From assembly GCA_024229935.1 (NCBI GenBank), contig JAAERX010000141.1, positions 1-61,468 on the forward strand: DNA of 61,468 nt. Reading direction: 5' to 3'. How positions within the stretch are numbered: the first letter of the stretch is position 1; every line of letters begins with the position of its first letter. The notes below the pieces were generated by a model, which was not told the origin of the DNA, ran no database searches, and was given only the letters and a program-made list of their open reading frames with translations. The DNA comes from Gammaproteobacteria bacterium. GTDB lineage: Bacteria > Pseudomonadota > Gammaproteobacteria > Steroidobacterales > GCA-2729495. A program made the translations under genes and the position numbers. This document shows, one piece after another, positions 52,299 through 61,097 of the stretch.

Positions 52299-53665
52299 AT
52301 ATGCTGCGTAGAGTTTTAAAGGTAGTTGGCCATTCATTGACGGCGAGATTATTGCTGATCTTTTTTGTTGCATCAATGGCTTATTGGCAGGCATCCGTGT
52401 ATGCCTTCACCTTGTTTCAGGATACCGATTATCTTCGGCGTATCGCAGGCGCTCATATAGCGTTACATACTGACTATATCTTAAAGGATATTGGTTCACC
52501 GCCAGATATTACACGGGCAAAAGCAATTGTTGCCCGTATTCCGGTGGATATACGCATAGTTGGGCCTGATATGGACTGGAGCTCAACCAGTGATTTTTAC
52601 TTGCCTGAAGAAATTCCCTTTGGGCCACTACGTTGGCTTGAGCTGAGTGCGGCAAGCCGTAGTGGGGTTGAAAACTGGGCTTCTGGGCTTGATAAGGTAA
52701 AGTTTGCTCGGCATAAAGAGCACACACTCCTCAAGATCAAGGATGGTGACTATGACATTATTTTTGCATCACCACGCATTAGTGAAATGCCTGTTGAGAA
52801 TAATGCGTCATTAATTATTTCACTGCTTGGTGTTGCAGTATTGCTGTTGTGTTATCTGGCGGTTAGGTGGGTTTTTCAGCCGATACGCTGGATGCAGGAT
52901 GGAGCTGCACGTATAGGTAAGGGTGACCTGGATTATCGAATTCCAACGCCCCGGCATGATGAGCTTGGTGATCTCAGTCGCGATATTAATGCCATGGCTG
53001 AAGATGTGCAGGGTATGCTGGAAGCCAAGCGGCAGTTAATGCTGGCTATCAGCCATGAGCTGCGTTCACCACTGACACGTTCCAAGGTTGCATTGGCAAT
53101 GCTGGATGATGCAGTGACGCGGGAGAGTTTACTGGAAGACATTGATGAGATGGAGCGCTTGATTACAGACTTACTTGAAAGTGAGGCGCTGAATACCAGG
53201 CATGCAATTTTACGACGTGAAACTGTCAATTTGGCCGAATTGATAGAATCAGTTGTCAGTATTGACTTTGGGCACCGTGATCAAATGATAAATCTGGATA
53301 TTGCACCTGATCTGCCCGAGGCAGAGCTGGATGTTACTCGTATACGTTTATTGTTGCGTAACCTGATTGACAATGCATTACGATTTAACCCGGCTGATGC
53401 ACTGCCTATTACGGTGAGCCTGCAGAGTAATGCTAATGGTTTGGAAATAGCTGTAAAGGACAATGGGCCAGGTATCCCGCCCGAACATCTTGCCCATGTA
53501 ACTGAGCCATTCTACCGTGCTGATCCGGCACGCAGTCGGGCAACTGGCGGGGTAGGGCTGGGGCTATACCTTTGTCGTCGTATTGTTGAGGCGCATGATG
53601 GCACTCTGGTAATTGAGAGCAATTCTGAGAGTGGCACCCGAATTAGTGCACAGCTACCCTTATGA
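52295..53665 (+). CDS. CpxA-like sensor histidine kinase
   Basis: A 456-residue membrane kinase: membrane helix near 12-35, a periplasmic sensor of about 140 residues, a second helix near 170-192 (LIISLLGVAVLLLCYLAV), HAMP, then HisKA with phospho-acceptor His254 (AISHELRSPLTR). The ATP-binding domain shows LRNLIDNALRF, DNGPGIP and GGVGLGLYLC. The ATG at 52295 overlaps the regulator stop; an in-frame GTA-rich upstream extension to 52253 inside the regulator is not needed. Confidence 0.92.
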   Translation: MNMLRRVLKVVGHSLTARLLLIFFVASMAYWQASVYAFTLFQDTDYLRRIAGAHIALHTDYILKDIGSPPDITRAKAIVARIPVDIRIVGPDMDWSSTSDFYLPEEIPFGPLRWLELSAASRSGVENWASGLDKVKFARHKEHTLLKIKDGDYDIIFASPRISEMPVENNASLIISLLGVAVLLLCYLAVRWVFQPIRWMQDGAARIGKGDLDYRIPTPRHDELGDLSRDINAMAEDVQGMLEAKRQLMLAISHELRSPLTRSKVALAMLDDAVTRESLLEDIDEMERLITDLLESEALNTRHAILRRETVNLAELIESVVSIDFGHRDQMINLDIAPDLPEAELDVTRIRLLLRNLIDNALRFNPADALPITVSLQSNANGLEIAVKDNGPGIPPEHLAHVTEPFYRADPARSRATGGVGLGLYLCRRIVEAHDGTLVIESNSESGTRISAQLPL

Positions 53666-53821
53666 GGCCTGGTTGATGGATGATTGAGAATAGGCATAGT
53701 TTTCAGTGCTTACATCCTTACTTAAATCGTTTAAAAATGCAGAGAAGTCATTTCTTGACGGTCGGCGCAGTAGTGTGGATGAAATAGGAAGTGCTGTTCG
53801 AGTATTGCTGGTGAAGTAGAT

Positions 53822-54163
53822 ATGGATGTGCAGTATCTGCATCTAGGTGGAACCTATCTGTTTGACCGTAGTGGGGAATCACAGCCATATTTTGTTGCTA
53901 CAATTGGTGCTACTCGTAGGGAACCCTCGGGTTTTGATACAAGCTCGGCGACATTTTTCTCCTTTGCTGCGGGCGGTGGTTATAAATATTTTCCAGATAA
54001 GCATTTGGGATTTCGTCTGGATGGCCGGTTTATTGGCACATTTATTGACAGCAGCAGCAATATATTTTGTCAAAGCGATCAGGGTGGAATCTGCATTATA
54101 AATGCAGCCGGTAAAATCCTTTATCAGTTTGAGATATTTGCTGGTGTGGTTTTTCGTTTCTAA
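53822..54163 (+). pseudogene. C-terminal remnant of an outer membrane beta-barrel protein
   Basis: The 113 residues match only the last strands of an approximately 200-residue outer-membrane barrel (QYLHLGGTYLFD, YFVATIGATRREP, FSFAAGGGYKYF, FEIFAGVVFRF with terminal Phe). There is no signal peptide. The upstream 156 bp contain stops in all frames and a possible shifted frame. So the 5-prime half appears lost or scrambled, although a domesticated fragment cannot be excluded. Confidence 0.55.
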
Positions 54164-54291
54164 TTTGTACATTTATAAGCAAACTGTAAAGTCGCCCCCG
54201 CTTTTGCCAAAGTGGGTGCTAAAATACCTCCCGTAGATGCTTGGAAAGAGCGGAACTGTGTAGCCATTGATTTGCAGAAGAGGAAACTTGG

Positions 54292-54615
54292 ATGGCACTT
54301 ATGCTTGAGAAAGAACCTGATGATGAAGTTCTGACCTATGACCAGGTGGCAGAAACAATAATAGATTTGGGGAACCGAATGCTTGCTGAAGATGAGTCAG
54401 CGGATATTTTAGAGGTTGCCTCTGGAATCATGGCTGGTGCCGTGCAGTTCTGGTTATATTCGCGCCAGCCCTGCAAAGACCCGTTCTGTGATGTTTGTGC
54501 GGATATAAGTACGGCAGAGCGACGTTTAACGGCATTGCTGCAGGAAACACATGTCCTGATTGAGGAAAGTGATTATTATTGCTCTGCCAATGATGTAATT
54601 ACAGGAACTGCCTGA
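54292..54615 (+). CDS. Conserved small acidic protein of unknown function
   Basis: A 107-residue soluble acidic protein (EDESADILEVASGIMAGAVQ, FWLYSRQPCKDPFCDVCADI). Three Cys in a CxxxxCxxC arrangement suggest metal binding. AGAGGAAA lies upstream of the ATG at a suitable distance. No family name recognised. Followed, after 137 bp, by a ferredoxin gene on the same strand. Confidence 0.6.
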   Translation: MALMLEKEPDDEVLTYDQVAETIIDLGNRMLAEDESADILEVASGIMAGAVQFWLYSRQPCKDPFCDVCADISTAERRLTALLQETHVLIEESDYYCSANDVITGTA

Positions 54616-54752
54616 TTTAGAGGCTGGTATCTCGGTATATACGCAGGAATTTTCCTGTGTGTCTTTGTGGTATATTTCGCCGCCTTTGATAGATGAATTA
54701 TCTTCAAATATTTCTTTAATTGGTCGATAACGAAAAATCGGGTGGAGCAGTA

Positions 54753-55070
54753 ATGGGTAGGATAGTAGTCACAGACCGTGCAGGTGAGACGCACGAGTTA
54801 GAATTAGCTGTGGGTGAAAATCTCATGGATCAATTGCGAGAGCTTGACAGCGGTATTGAAGCCTTGTGTGGCGGTATGTGCTCCTGTGCAACCTGCCATG
54901 TCTTTATAAAGCCTGAATGGGCAGCCAAGCTTGAGTCGGCACAGGATGATGAGCTTGAGTTACTTGAAGAGACTGAAACTTATCGTGAGGATGAATCACG
55001 CCTTTCATGTCAGCTTAAGTTTAGTGATGAGCTGGATGGCATGACCTTCACTATTGCACCTGAAGAATAG
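54753..55070 (+). CDS. [2Fe-2S] ferredoxin, adrenodoxin type
   Basis: A 105-residue electron carrier with the adrenodoxin pattern C-x5-C-x2-C (Cys39, Cys45, Cys48 in CGGMCSCATCHVF) and a final Cys in RLSCQLKF. An additional Cys43 is present. The DDELELLEET acidic stretch is where partner reductases and P450s dock. The ATG at 54753 follows GGTGGAG and is preferred over upstream TTG codons. No P450 or reductase gene is adjacent; a terminator follows at 55219. Confidence 0.9.
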   Translation: MGRIVVTDRAGETHELELAVGENLMDQLRELDSGIEALCGGMCSCATCHVFIKPEWAAKLESAQDDELELLEETETYREDESRLSCQLKFSDELDGMTFTIAPEE

Positions 55071-55218
55071 TGGTTTTAGGCATCCCTGATGGCTTCAGAC
55101 TTGTAACTGGATTACAGGTCAGTAATATTTTTTAGTTTAATTCACAGCAAAGTTTTGCCCGGGTTAAGTGCCCCATCATGCTGTTTGTTAAATTGTGGGC
55201 ATCTTTATCTTTTGTCCT

Positions 55219-55245
55219 AAAAGGCCTGATTCTCAGGCCTTTTTT
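55219..55245 (+). terminator. Rho-independent terminator
   Basis: AAAAGGCCTGA and TCAGGCCTTTTTT form a 10-11-bp stem with a 3-5-nt loop, followed by a T run. It is about 150 bp past the ferredoxin stop. The A-rich left arm allows activity in both directions. Confidence 0.8.
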
Positions 55246-55695
55246 AGTTTTAACCAGGATTTTTCACCGCCTGTGTCCGGCACCCTGGCATTACTTGCTT
55301 CTTGTACAGTTGGGACTGCTTGCTTCAATTGAGTAGATTTGTGCAATGCTTTTTGGGGGGTAGTCAGCTTACAAGTTAGAGTGCCTGAGGCGAATATCCT
55401 GTGGCAATCTTGGATTAGACTCTAATCGCCACCGTATCAATGTGAGGACGGGTCCTCTCATTGCCTATATCAGCTAAGAGGCCTGCAGTTATACGGGAAT
55501 CAATCCTGTCTATTTGATGCAACGCAGCACTTGTGGTGCCATTATCGCTTTGGGCAAAATTTAAGGCATATTATTTTATTTGCGCATATAAACCCTGATT
55601 TTGGGCATGGATCACAGGTCAGCCACGCGTTCATGTGGGATAATAAGTGTCTGGTATTTATGGAACTATGACTGTGGTTTGGCAGTCATAAAAAT
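55246..55695. other. 450-bp gene-free stretch
   Basis: No supportable coding frame. It contains a short GC hairpin (GAGGACGGGTCCTC, 55444-55457) and presumably the promoter of the following secreted-protein gene. I considered 6S RNA but could not match its conserved bubble. Confidence 0.4.
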
Positions 55696-56172
55696 ATGCG
55701 AAAAATTCTGCTTACATTATTATTGCTGTTTCCAATGGTTAGTCAGGCTGCTCCATGGTGTCTGGTTATTGATGAAAATGAGAGATGCCAATTTCGATCA
55801 GCTGATGCTTGTTATGCTGCTGCTTCAAAACGGGGAGGAAGCTGTAGAGAAAATTACAAGATACTAGGGTCTAAGGGCAATTATCCCTGGTGCCTTGTGA
55901 CTTCACAGTATCGCAGCTGTATTTATTGGTCACAAGCTGATTGTTTAAGGGATGCGCGTAGTGAAAATGGTGGGTGTGTAGATAATTTTGACTTAGCTAT
56001 AGAGAAAACTTTGGCTTTAAATCGACGTAATCAGACTGTAGAGATTAGCTGTGCGGAAGGTGATGTTATCTGCGAAACTGCTTCCAGCGCCTTTGAGCCT
56101 CAAATGCAAGAGGACCAGGTAGAAGTAATTATTGAGGATTCTTTTGATGAGAATTCTCTGGATAATTTTTAG
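55696..56172 (+). CDS. Secreted Cys-rich protein with two DUF3551-like repeats
   Basis: A 158-residue protein with signal peptide (to about VSQAAP). Two similar Cys-rich units follow: PWCLVIDENERC through GGSCREN, and PWCLVTSQYRSC through GGCVDN. Each has W-C, then C, C and C in the same order, probably disulfide-linked. The C-terminal 60 residues are acidic and likely unstructured, with one further Cys pair. It resembles DUF3551, which usually has a single unit. Function unknown. Confidence 0.7.
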   Translation: MRKILLTLLLLFPMVSQAAPWCLVIDENERCQFRSADACYAAASKRGGSCRENYKILGSKGNYPWCLVTSQYRSCIYWSQADCLRDARSENGGCVDNFDLAIEKTLALNRRNQTVEISCAEGDVICETASSAFEPQMQEDQVEVIIEDSFDENSLDNF

Positions 56173-56214
56173 TCCTGAGATAATTATTCTGAAAAACTTT
56201 TCCAGTAGAATTAA

Positions 56215-56976
56215 CTACAACCTCAATACACCATCTACTTCAATAATTCTTCCTGAAAAGTAGTCATTGCCAAAGATAAATTCAACAGCATTAGCTATTT
56301 CATCCGGCTCGCCCATGCGCTTTATAGGGATACCCGAAGTTAACTTTTCCCGTGCCTCTGGCTTCATGCTGGCAACCATTTCAGTATTTATGAATCCAGG
56401 TGCAACACTGCCTGTGCGTATGCCGTAACGTGCTAGTTCCTTAGCCCAGGTAACAGTCATCGCATGAACACCTGCTTTGGTAGCAGCATAGTTACCTTGC
56501 CCTATGTTACCGGCACGGGAGATGCTGGAAATGTTTACAATTACACCCTTATTACTAAGTTGGATCATATGCTGAGCGGCTTCACGTCCGCATAGGAATA
56601 CACCTGTCAGGTTTACGTCTATAACTGCCTGCCACTGGTCTAGGCTCATTTTTGTGACCAGTTTACCGTCCTTAAATTTGACTAATAAGGCATCACGGGT
56701 AATACCGGCATTGTTAATCAGCCCATCCAGCCCGCCAAAATCGGTAACAATTTGTTCAAATAAAGTGACAACCTGGCCTTCATCAGCCACATTGGCACCA
56801 TAAGCACGTACTTCTGCTGCTGATTTGTTGCATGCACTGACAGTATCAGCAATGCTATCTGTATCCAGATCCACCAGGGCCAGTTTGCTGCCGTGAGAAG
56901 CAAAGCGTTGGGCCATGGCTGCGCCTAGTCCACGAGCTGCGCCGGTGATTACGATGACTTTATCTTTGAGATCCAT
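56215..56976 (-). CDS. Short-chain dehydrogenase/reductase (FabG-like)
   Basis: A 253-residue NAD(P)-dependent oxidoreductase: cofactor loop TGAARGLG, NNAGI, catalytic Ser in NISSISRAGN and Tyr-x3-Lys in YAATKAG. VDLDTD after the second strand suggests NAD preference, because an acidic residue follows the second beta strand. The C-terminal SGRIIEVDGVLRL is typical of 3-oxoacyl-reductase-like members. Substrate not assignable. It is a single gene with no fatty-acid-synthesis neighbours. Confidence 0.88.
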   Translation of the reverse strand: MDLKDKVIVITGAARGLGAAMAQRFASHGSKLALVDLDTDSIADTVSACNKSAAEVRAYGANVADEGQVVTLFEQIVTDFGGLDGLINNAGITRDALLVKFKDGKLVTKMSLDQWQAVIDVNLTGVFLCGREAAQHMIQLSNKGVIVNISSISRAGNIGQGNYAATKAGVHAMTVTWAKELARYGIRTGSVAPGFINTEMVASMKPEAREKLTSGIPIKRMGEPDEIANAVEFIFGNDYFSGRIIEVDGVLRL

Positions 56977-57435
56977 CAGTTATCCTTAAAACTTGTAGGG
57001 CGGGGCCATGGAGTACATGCAGGCCGAGAGAGCGGATTATATGGACTGATTGCCCAGACTTCTATCACTAACACTACCAGAGGTTAAGGTAATGTAGGTT
57101 TTTGATTGGTCAGAAAGGGTGGTGCCGGTAACAGGCACCAGACTGGGCGCTGCTTTTGAGGAGCTGGAGCAGGAAGTGGGCGTAGTCAGATACTGGTATC
57201 AGCCGCGGTGGATTTTGTTAAGTAATTGTCAGAGGAAGGACTAGGGTGTGGTGCTGGACACCGACCTGGCCAATTTGGTGGCTTCAGATGCATTTTTATA
57301 TATGACCGTTTTGGTAATAACAGTGGATGGTGGGCATCTATACCAATTCTTGTAATATATTTCGACTAAACTTAGCCAAAGTAAAGTTAGTTACAGACGC
57401 ACTTAAAATATATGCCTTACTAGAGAAATAAACGA
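56977..57435. other. 459-bp gene-free stretch with a short open remnant
   Basis: No gene with a ribosome site was found. A frame of about 40 codons (57110-57243), without a start, reads GTRLGAAFEELEQEVGVV; it may be decayed coding sequence but cannot be named. The promoter of the downstream hydrolase should lie near 57350-57430, which is AT-rich. Confidence 0.4.
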
Positions 57436-58236
57436 ATGAAACCGATTAAAGCTTATACAAATGGCCGTTTTGGTCAGATTCACTACTGTGTTTGTGGTCA
57501 AGGTGTGCCACTCGTGCTGCTGCATCAGTCACCCACAAATATGATTCAGTTTAATAAAGTCTGGGCACTACTGGCTTCTAAGGGCTATCAGGTTATTGGT
57601 ATTGACTTGCCTGGCTTTGGTGGCTCTGAAGGGCCAGAACATGTACCAACTATTGCTGACTATGCCCATATAGTTCCGGCTGTACTGGATGCACTGGGTA
57701 TAGAAAAGGCCGATATACTCGGGCATCACACAGGAGCCATTGTCGCTACGGAAGTCGTGCTTCAGTACCCTGATCGTTTTAATCGTATTATTCTGAACGG
57801 TCCGTTGCCTATTAGTGAAGAGGAACGGGCCTTCTTTAAGCAGCATCTGGCCCAAGAGAAAGAGTGGGCGCCACGTGAAGATGGCAGCCACTTGTCTGAG
57901 CAGTGGCAGTTTAGAATAGCAGCCCAACCCGGGTTTACTGACCTTGAGGCTATCCACCGGCATGTTGTTGCAGGTGCGGCAGCTTGGCCCAATGCCTGGT
58001 ATGCCCATGATGCGGTAATGGCCTATGATCATGGTGAAGCAATGACAAAAATCACTCACCCCTGCTTAGTATTGAGTAATACCGGGGATTCTATTCACCA
58101 GATAGCTGAGCGGTCCAGAGAATTATGTCCCCAGTTTGATTGGCTGGAGACTGAGGGCGGCACCTTTGACTATATTGATGAGGAACCTGAAATCTGGTCT
58201 GAAGCGGTGGCTGGGTGGCTAGCTGAAACTGGCTGA
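57436..58236 (+). CDS. Alpha/beta-hydrolase-fold protein with atypical nucleophile
   Basis: A 266-residue protein with the fold intact: oxyanion region LLHQSP (28-33), DLPGFGGSEG and the nucleophile elbow LGHHTGAI. The elbow carries His98 where Ser, Asp or Cys normally sits. The C-terminal EGGTFDYIDEEPEIW also lacks the usual catalytic His. Other members with GxHTG exist in proteobacteria, so it is a subfamily rather than a mutant. It may be a lyase, a binding protein or use another mechanism. Followed by small and cupin genes on the same strand. Confidence 0.83.
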   Translation: MKPIKAYTNGRFGQIHYCVCGQGVPLVLLHQSPTNMIQFNKVWALLASKGYQVIGIDLPGFGGSEGPEHVPTIADYAHIVPAVLDALGIEKADILGHHTGAIVATEVVLQYPDRFNRIILNGPLPISEEERAFFKQHLAQEKEWAPREDGSHLSEQWQFRIAAQPGFTDLEAIHRHVVAGAAAWPNAWYAHDAVMAYDHGEAMTKITHPCLVLSNTGDSIHQIAERSRELCPQFDWLETEGGTFDYIDEEPEIWSEAVAGWLAETG

Positions 58237-58347
58237 GTTATATATTGAAAATATGCAGGTAAACCCCGATGGGGTTCAACCCTTGCTGGTTTTTCTGCTA
58301 TAGTTCCGTTCCTTTTTTACGCATCTGAGCCATTTCAAGAGGCAAGC

Positions 58348-58611
58348 ATGGCCCAAACAATTAAACACAAAGTGCCCGCAGTCGTTAAAGCGTGGCTAAA
58401 AAAAGAAATTGCATTACAGAGAAAACTTCATAAAAAGATCGCCAAGGAAATGGATGATCTAGCGCCTAAACGTGCTAAATGGTATGAGGATTTTTTCAAG
58501 CGCTTACAAAATCCGGCGCGTGGCTTCAATATCCACTTTACAGACCGGCGTGTAATTGCTGATGAAGAACTTCCCAAGAAGCCACGTCGTAAAGACAAGG
58601 TTATCTGGTAA
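58348..58611 (+). CDS. Small basic protein of unknown function
   Basis: An 87-residue soluble, lysine-rich protein (VKAWLKKEIALQRKLHKKIA, FFKRLQNPARGFNIHFTDRR). No Cys, no membrane segment. The high positive charge may allow nucleic acid binding. AAGAGG lies upstream of the ATG. It is between the hydrolase and the cupin gene on the same strand (60 bp before the cupin). Confidence 0.6.
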   Translation: MAQTIKHKVPAVVKAWLKKEIALQRKLHKKIAKEMDDLAPKRAKWYEDFFKRLQNPARGFNIHFTDRRVIADEELPKKPRRKDKVIW

Positions 58612-58671
58612 GCAATTTTTAGATTTTCGTTAACCCATCTGTTAGCGCACATATTCCGATAGGAGAGCACT

Positions 58672-59574
58672 ATGGCCCGCAAACATATCGAGCCATTCGT
58701 GGACCGAGAGGTTCCGTTTAAGAAAATGACTTTGCCCGGTTTTAAGAAGGGCATGCACTACAAGATGTTGAGTATCGATGAAGATACTGGCGCTTGTACG
58801 ATGACAGTCAAATATGATGCGGGCTATAAATTGCCGCCTGGTATGAGTTACACCGAATATGAATTAATCATTCTGTCCGGAACCATCAAATACGGTGATG
58901 ATATTTGTACTGCGGGTTACTACGTGCGTGTACCAGCTGGTGTGCATATGCCCGCCATGCATGTGCCACGCGGTGCAATGGTTATGTTGATGTATAACTT
59001 TGCAGAACCCAGCTTTGTTGAATCTGATGAGGATCATGAATTGGCCATGCGCAGTCAGCTGACATTGGTTGATTCTTATGAGGGTATGCAGTGGATGCCA
59101 AGCAGTGGGGCTATTTATCCTGCTGTTGCACCTGGATGCTTACTAAAGATTCTTAAGTATGACCCGCTTACAGAAGCATTGTCATTTCTGTATTGTATGA
59201 CGCCAAAGTTTTGGCAGGACAACATCTCCTACCATGACTGTGCAGAAGAGGCTTATCACATCTGGGGTACATCCTGGATGATGCAGTTTGGTGATTTACC
59301 GACCGGCGGTTATTTCTGGCGTCCACCATGGATTAATCATGGTGCATTCCGAAGTGACTATGGTATTTTGGCTTTCGGGCGGACGGATAGTAAGTTGCAT
59401 AACTATTTCCACTGGAACCCCTGGACTAGTCCACTAGAAAATCGTGATCGTGCTGCGGCTCAGCTGGCCCGCACTAAGCCAGATTTATTTAACTGGGCAA
59501 TTTCAAAGGATGGCCATAATCATCCGCATGATTTTGAAGTGCCGGATTGGAAGGAAGGTTCTGAGTACGTCTAA
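58672..59574 (+). CDS. Bicupin DUF4437-like protein
   Basis: A 300-residue protein of two cupin-like halves. The first shows EYELIILSGTIKYGDD and YYVRVPAGVHMPAMHVPRG, the second HIWGTSWMMQFGDLPTGGYF and PPWINHGAFRS. His and Glu at these positions could bind a metal. The family resembles DUF4437 or acetylacetone-dioxygenase-like proteins in which catalysis is mostly unproven. AGGAG precedes the ATG. Its clustering with a hydrolase and CoA transferase suggests catabolism of an aromatic or cyclic substrate. Confidence 0.72.
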   Translation: MARKHIEPFVDREVPFKKMTLPGFKKGMHYKMLSIDEDTGACTMTVKYDAGYKLPPGMSYTEYELIILSGTIKYGDDICTAGYYVRVPAGVHMPAMHVPRGAMVMLMYNFAEPSFVESDEDHELAMRSQLTLVDSYEGMQWMPSSGAIYPAVAPGCLLKILKYDPLTEALSFLYCMTPKFWQDNISYHDCAEEAYHIWGTSWMMQFGDLPTGGYFWRPPWINHGAFRSDYGILAFGRTDSKLHNYFHWNPWTSPLENRDRAAAQLARTKPDLFNWAISKDGHNHPHDFEVPDWKEGSEYV

Positions 59575-59585
59575 GTAATCCTAAT

Positions 59586-59614
59586 AACCCTGCCCGGTTG
59601 GGCGGGGTTTTTCT
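59586..59614 (+). terminator. Rho-independent terminator after the cupin gene
   Basis: AACCCTGCCC (59586-59595) pairs with GGGCGGGGTT (59600-59609), with one G-U pair, around a GGTT loop and followed by TTT-T-C-T. It separates the cupin gene from the CoA transferase gene. Confidence 0.88.
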
Positions 59615-59699
59615 ATTTATGCTGTGCTAACTTTATGGCGGCAGCGTTTTCAGGCCCTGCCAGCTATAATCATAAATTATTTGTTTAATGAGGTACCCA

Positions 59700-60896
59700 A
59701 TGGCTGGTCCTTTGGAAGGTGTCAAAATTCTAGAGCTTACTGCGGTTGTCCTTGGGCCGTGGGCTTGCCAGATGCTGGCTGATATGGGCGCTGAGGTAAT
59801 TAAGGTAGAGCCGCCATACGGTGATAGTAATCGTTCACTGGGGGCCTCTCGTAATCCAAAAATGTCAGCACTTTATCTGACTTGTAATCGTAATAAACGT
59901 AGCCTCATTCTTGATTTAAAACAGCCATCGGCACGAGATGCCATCATGAAGATTGCTGAAGATGTTGATGTGGTCATTCACAACAATCGCCCTCAGGTCA
60001 TGACCAAGTTGGGGCTGGAATATAAGGACTTTAAGGCGGTTAATGACAATATTATTTACTGTGGTACTTATGGTTACGGTAAGCAAGGTCCTTATGGAGC
60101 AAAGGGTGCGCTAGATGACTCTATTCAGTCGATTAGTGGTATCGCCTGGCTGACCCAAATGGTACAGGGCGAGCCCCGGTATCTGCCCACCATCGTTTGC
60201 GATAAGACAACAGCACTTTATGTTGTTAATGCTGTTTCAGCAGCGCTATACCACCGAGAGAAAAGTGGTAAAGGCCAGGAAATTGAAGTGCCTATGTTTG
60301 AAAGCATGGTTTACTACAACATGGCAGAACATTTGTGGGGCAATACGTTTGAGCCACCAATTGGTAAGGCAGGTTATACACGTTTGATGAGTGACCATCG
60401 CAAGCCCTATAAGACAAAAGATGGTTACATTGCAATTCTGCCGTATCTGGACGCCCACTGGAAAAAATTCTGTGAGTTAGCTGGTCGTGAGGATTTGCTG
60501 GAAGACCCCAGGTTCGCAACATTGTCTGATCGGGTAGGCAATATTGATGACACCTATGATGAAACAGCCAAGACTATGGTTAATCGTACTACTCAGGAGT
60601 GGCTTGATTTATTTGGTACTACAAGCGTGCCTACCAATGCCGTTAATACGCTGGATAGCTTGCTGGATGATCCGCATCTCAATGAAGTTGGGTTCTGGCA
60701 GGAAATAGATCATCCGACTGAAGGTAAGTTACGGATGACCAAGTTTCCTGTGAACTTTTCTGAGACGCCTGCTGAAAATACCCGGCATCAGCCCGTGATG
60801 GGTGAACATACCCGAGCGATTCTCGCAGAAGCAGGGCTGAGTCAAGATGAGATTCAGGCGATGCTTGATTCAGGTGCGACTAAAGCTGCAGACTGA
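59700..60896 (+). CDS. Class III (CaiB/BaiF) CoA transferase
   Basis: Transfers CoA between acyl groups through aspartyl-CoA intermediates. The 398-residue protein has GVKILELTAVVLGPWACQML, ADMGAEVIKVEPP, YCGTYGYGKQGPYG, and ALDDSIQSISG with the catalytic Asp. The ATG at 59700 has GAGG 6 nt upstream and is chosen over one four codons earlier. Substrate unknown; the downstream amidohydrolase remnant suggests it was part of a longer catabolic operon. Confidence 0.92.
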   Translation: MAGPLEGVKILELTAVVLGPWACQMLADMGAEVIKVEPPYGDSNRSLGASRNPKMSALYLTCNRNKRSLILDLKQPSARDAIMKIAEDVDVVIHNNRPQVMTKLGLEYKDFKAVNDNIIYCGTYGYGKQGPYGAKGALDDSIQSISGIAWLTQMVQGEPRYLPTIVCDKTTALYVVNAVSAALYHREKSGKGQEIEVPMFESMVYYNMAEHLWGNTFEPPIGKAGYTRLMSDHRKPYKTKDGYIAILPYLDAHWKKFCELAGREDLLEDPRFATLSDRVGNIDDTYDETAKTMVNRTTQEWLDLFGTTSVPTNAVNTLDSLLDDPHLNEVGFWQEIDHPTEGKLRMTKFPVNFSETPAENTRHQPVMGEHTRAILAEAGLSQDEIQAMLDSGATKAAD

Positions 60897-61031
60897 ATTA
60901 ATAGCTGTATTATTCACCTATTACCGTTCAAACGCACGGTAGAAGACATTGATAATCTCAGTCTGAAGCCAGAAGCCCGTCGCAAACTGATGCGTGACAA
61001 TGCACTGCGCATATATGGCTTGGATGACTAA
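60897..61031 (+). pseudogene. C-terminal remnant of an amidohydrolase
   Basis: A frame without a start ends at TAA 61029-61031 and reads VEDIDNLSLKPEARRKLM then RDNALRIYGLDD. This is the typical C-terminus of amidohydrolase-family-2 metal hydrolases (EARRKIL..NA..LYGL). The remaining 90 percent of the gene is absent, so this is a deletion scar next to the CoA transferase. Confidence 0.6.
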
Positions 61032-61040
61032 CTAACCAGC

Positions 61041-61091
61041 ATCTGTCCAATAAAAAAGCCCGCATCAAGCGGGCTTTTTTATTGGACAGAT
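61041..61091. terminator. 23-bp perfect inverted repeat containing a terminator hairpin
   Basis: The left arm 61041-61063 (ATCTGTCCAATAAAAAAGCC then CGC) and right arm 61069-61091 are perfect inverses around the 5-nt loop ATCAA. The inner GCCCGC/GCGGGC stem with flanking A and T runs is a bidirectional terminator. The extended AT arms add about 15 further pairs. It lies between the amidohydrolase remnant and a minus-strand gene. Confidence 0.88.
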
Positions 61092-61097
61092 AGGGTG

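Noticed and set aside
55246-55695. 6S RNA
   Set aside because: A long partly paired region was suspected, but the conserved central bubble and closing stem could not be found.
55601-55867. 88-codon frame overlapping the secreted Cys-rich protein gene
   Set aside because: Out of frame with a gene that has a signal peptide and repeated Cys units; no ribosome site.
57568-58059. 163-codon frame on the minus strand
   Set aside because: It is entirely antisense to the alpha/beta hydrolase gene, which has clear family motifs.
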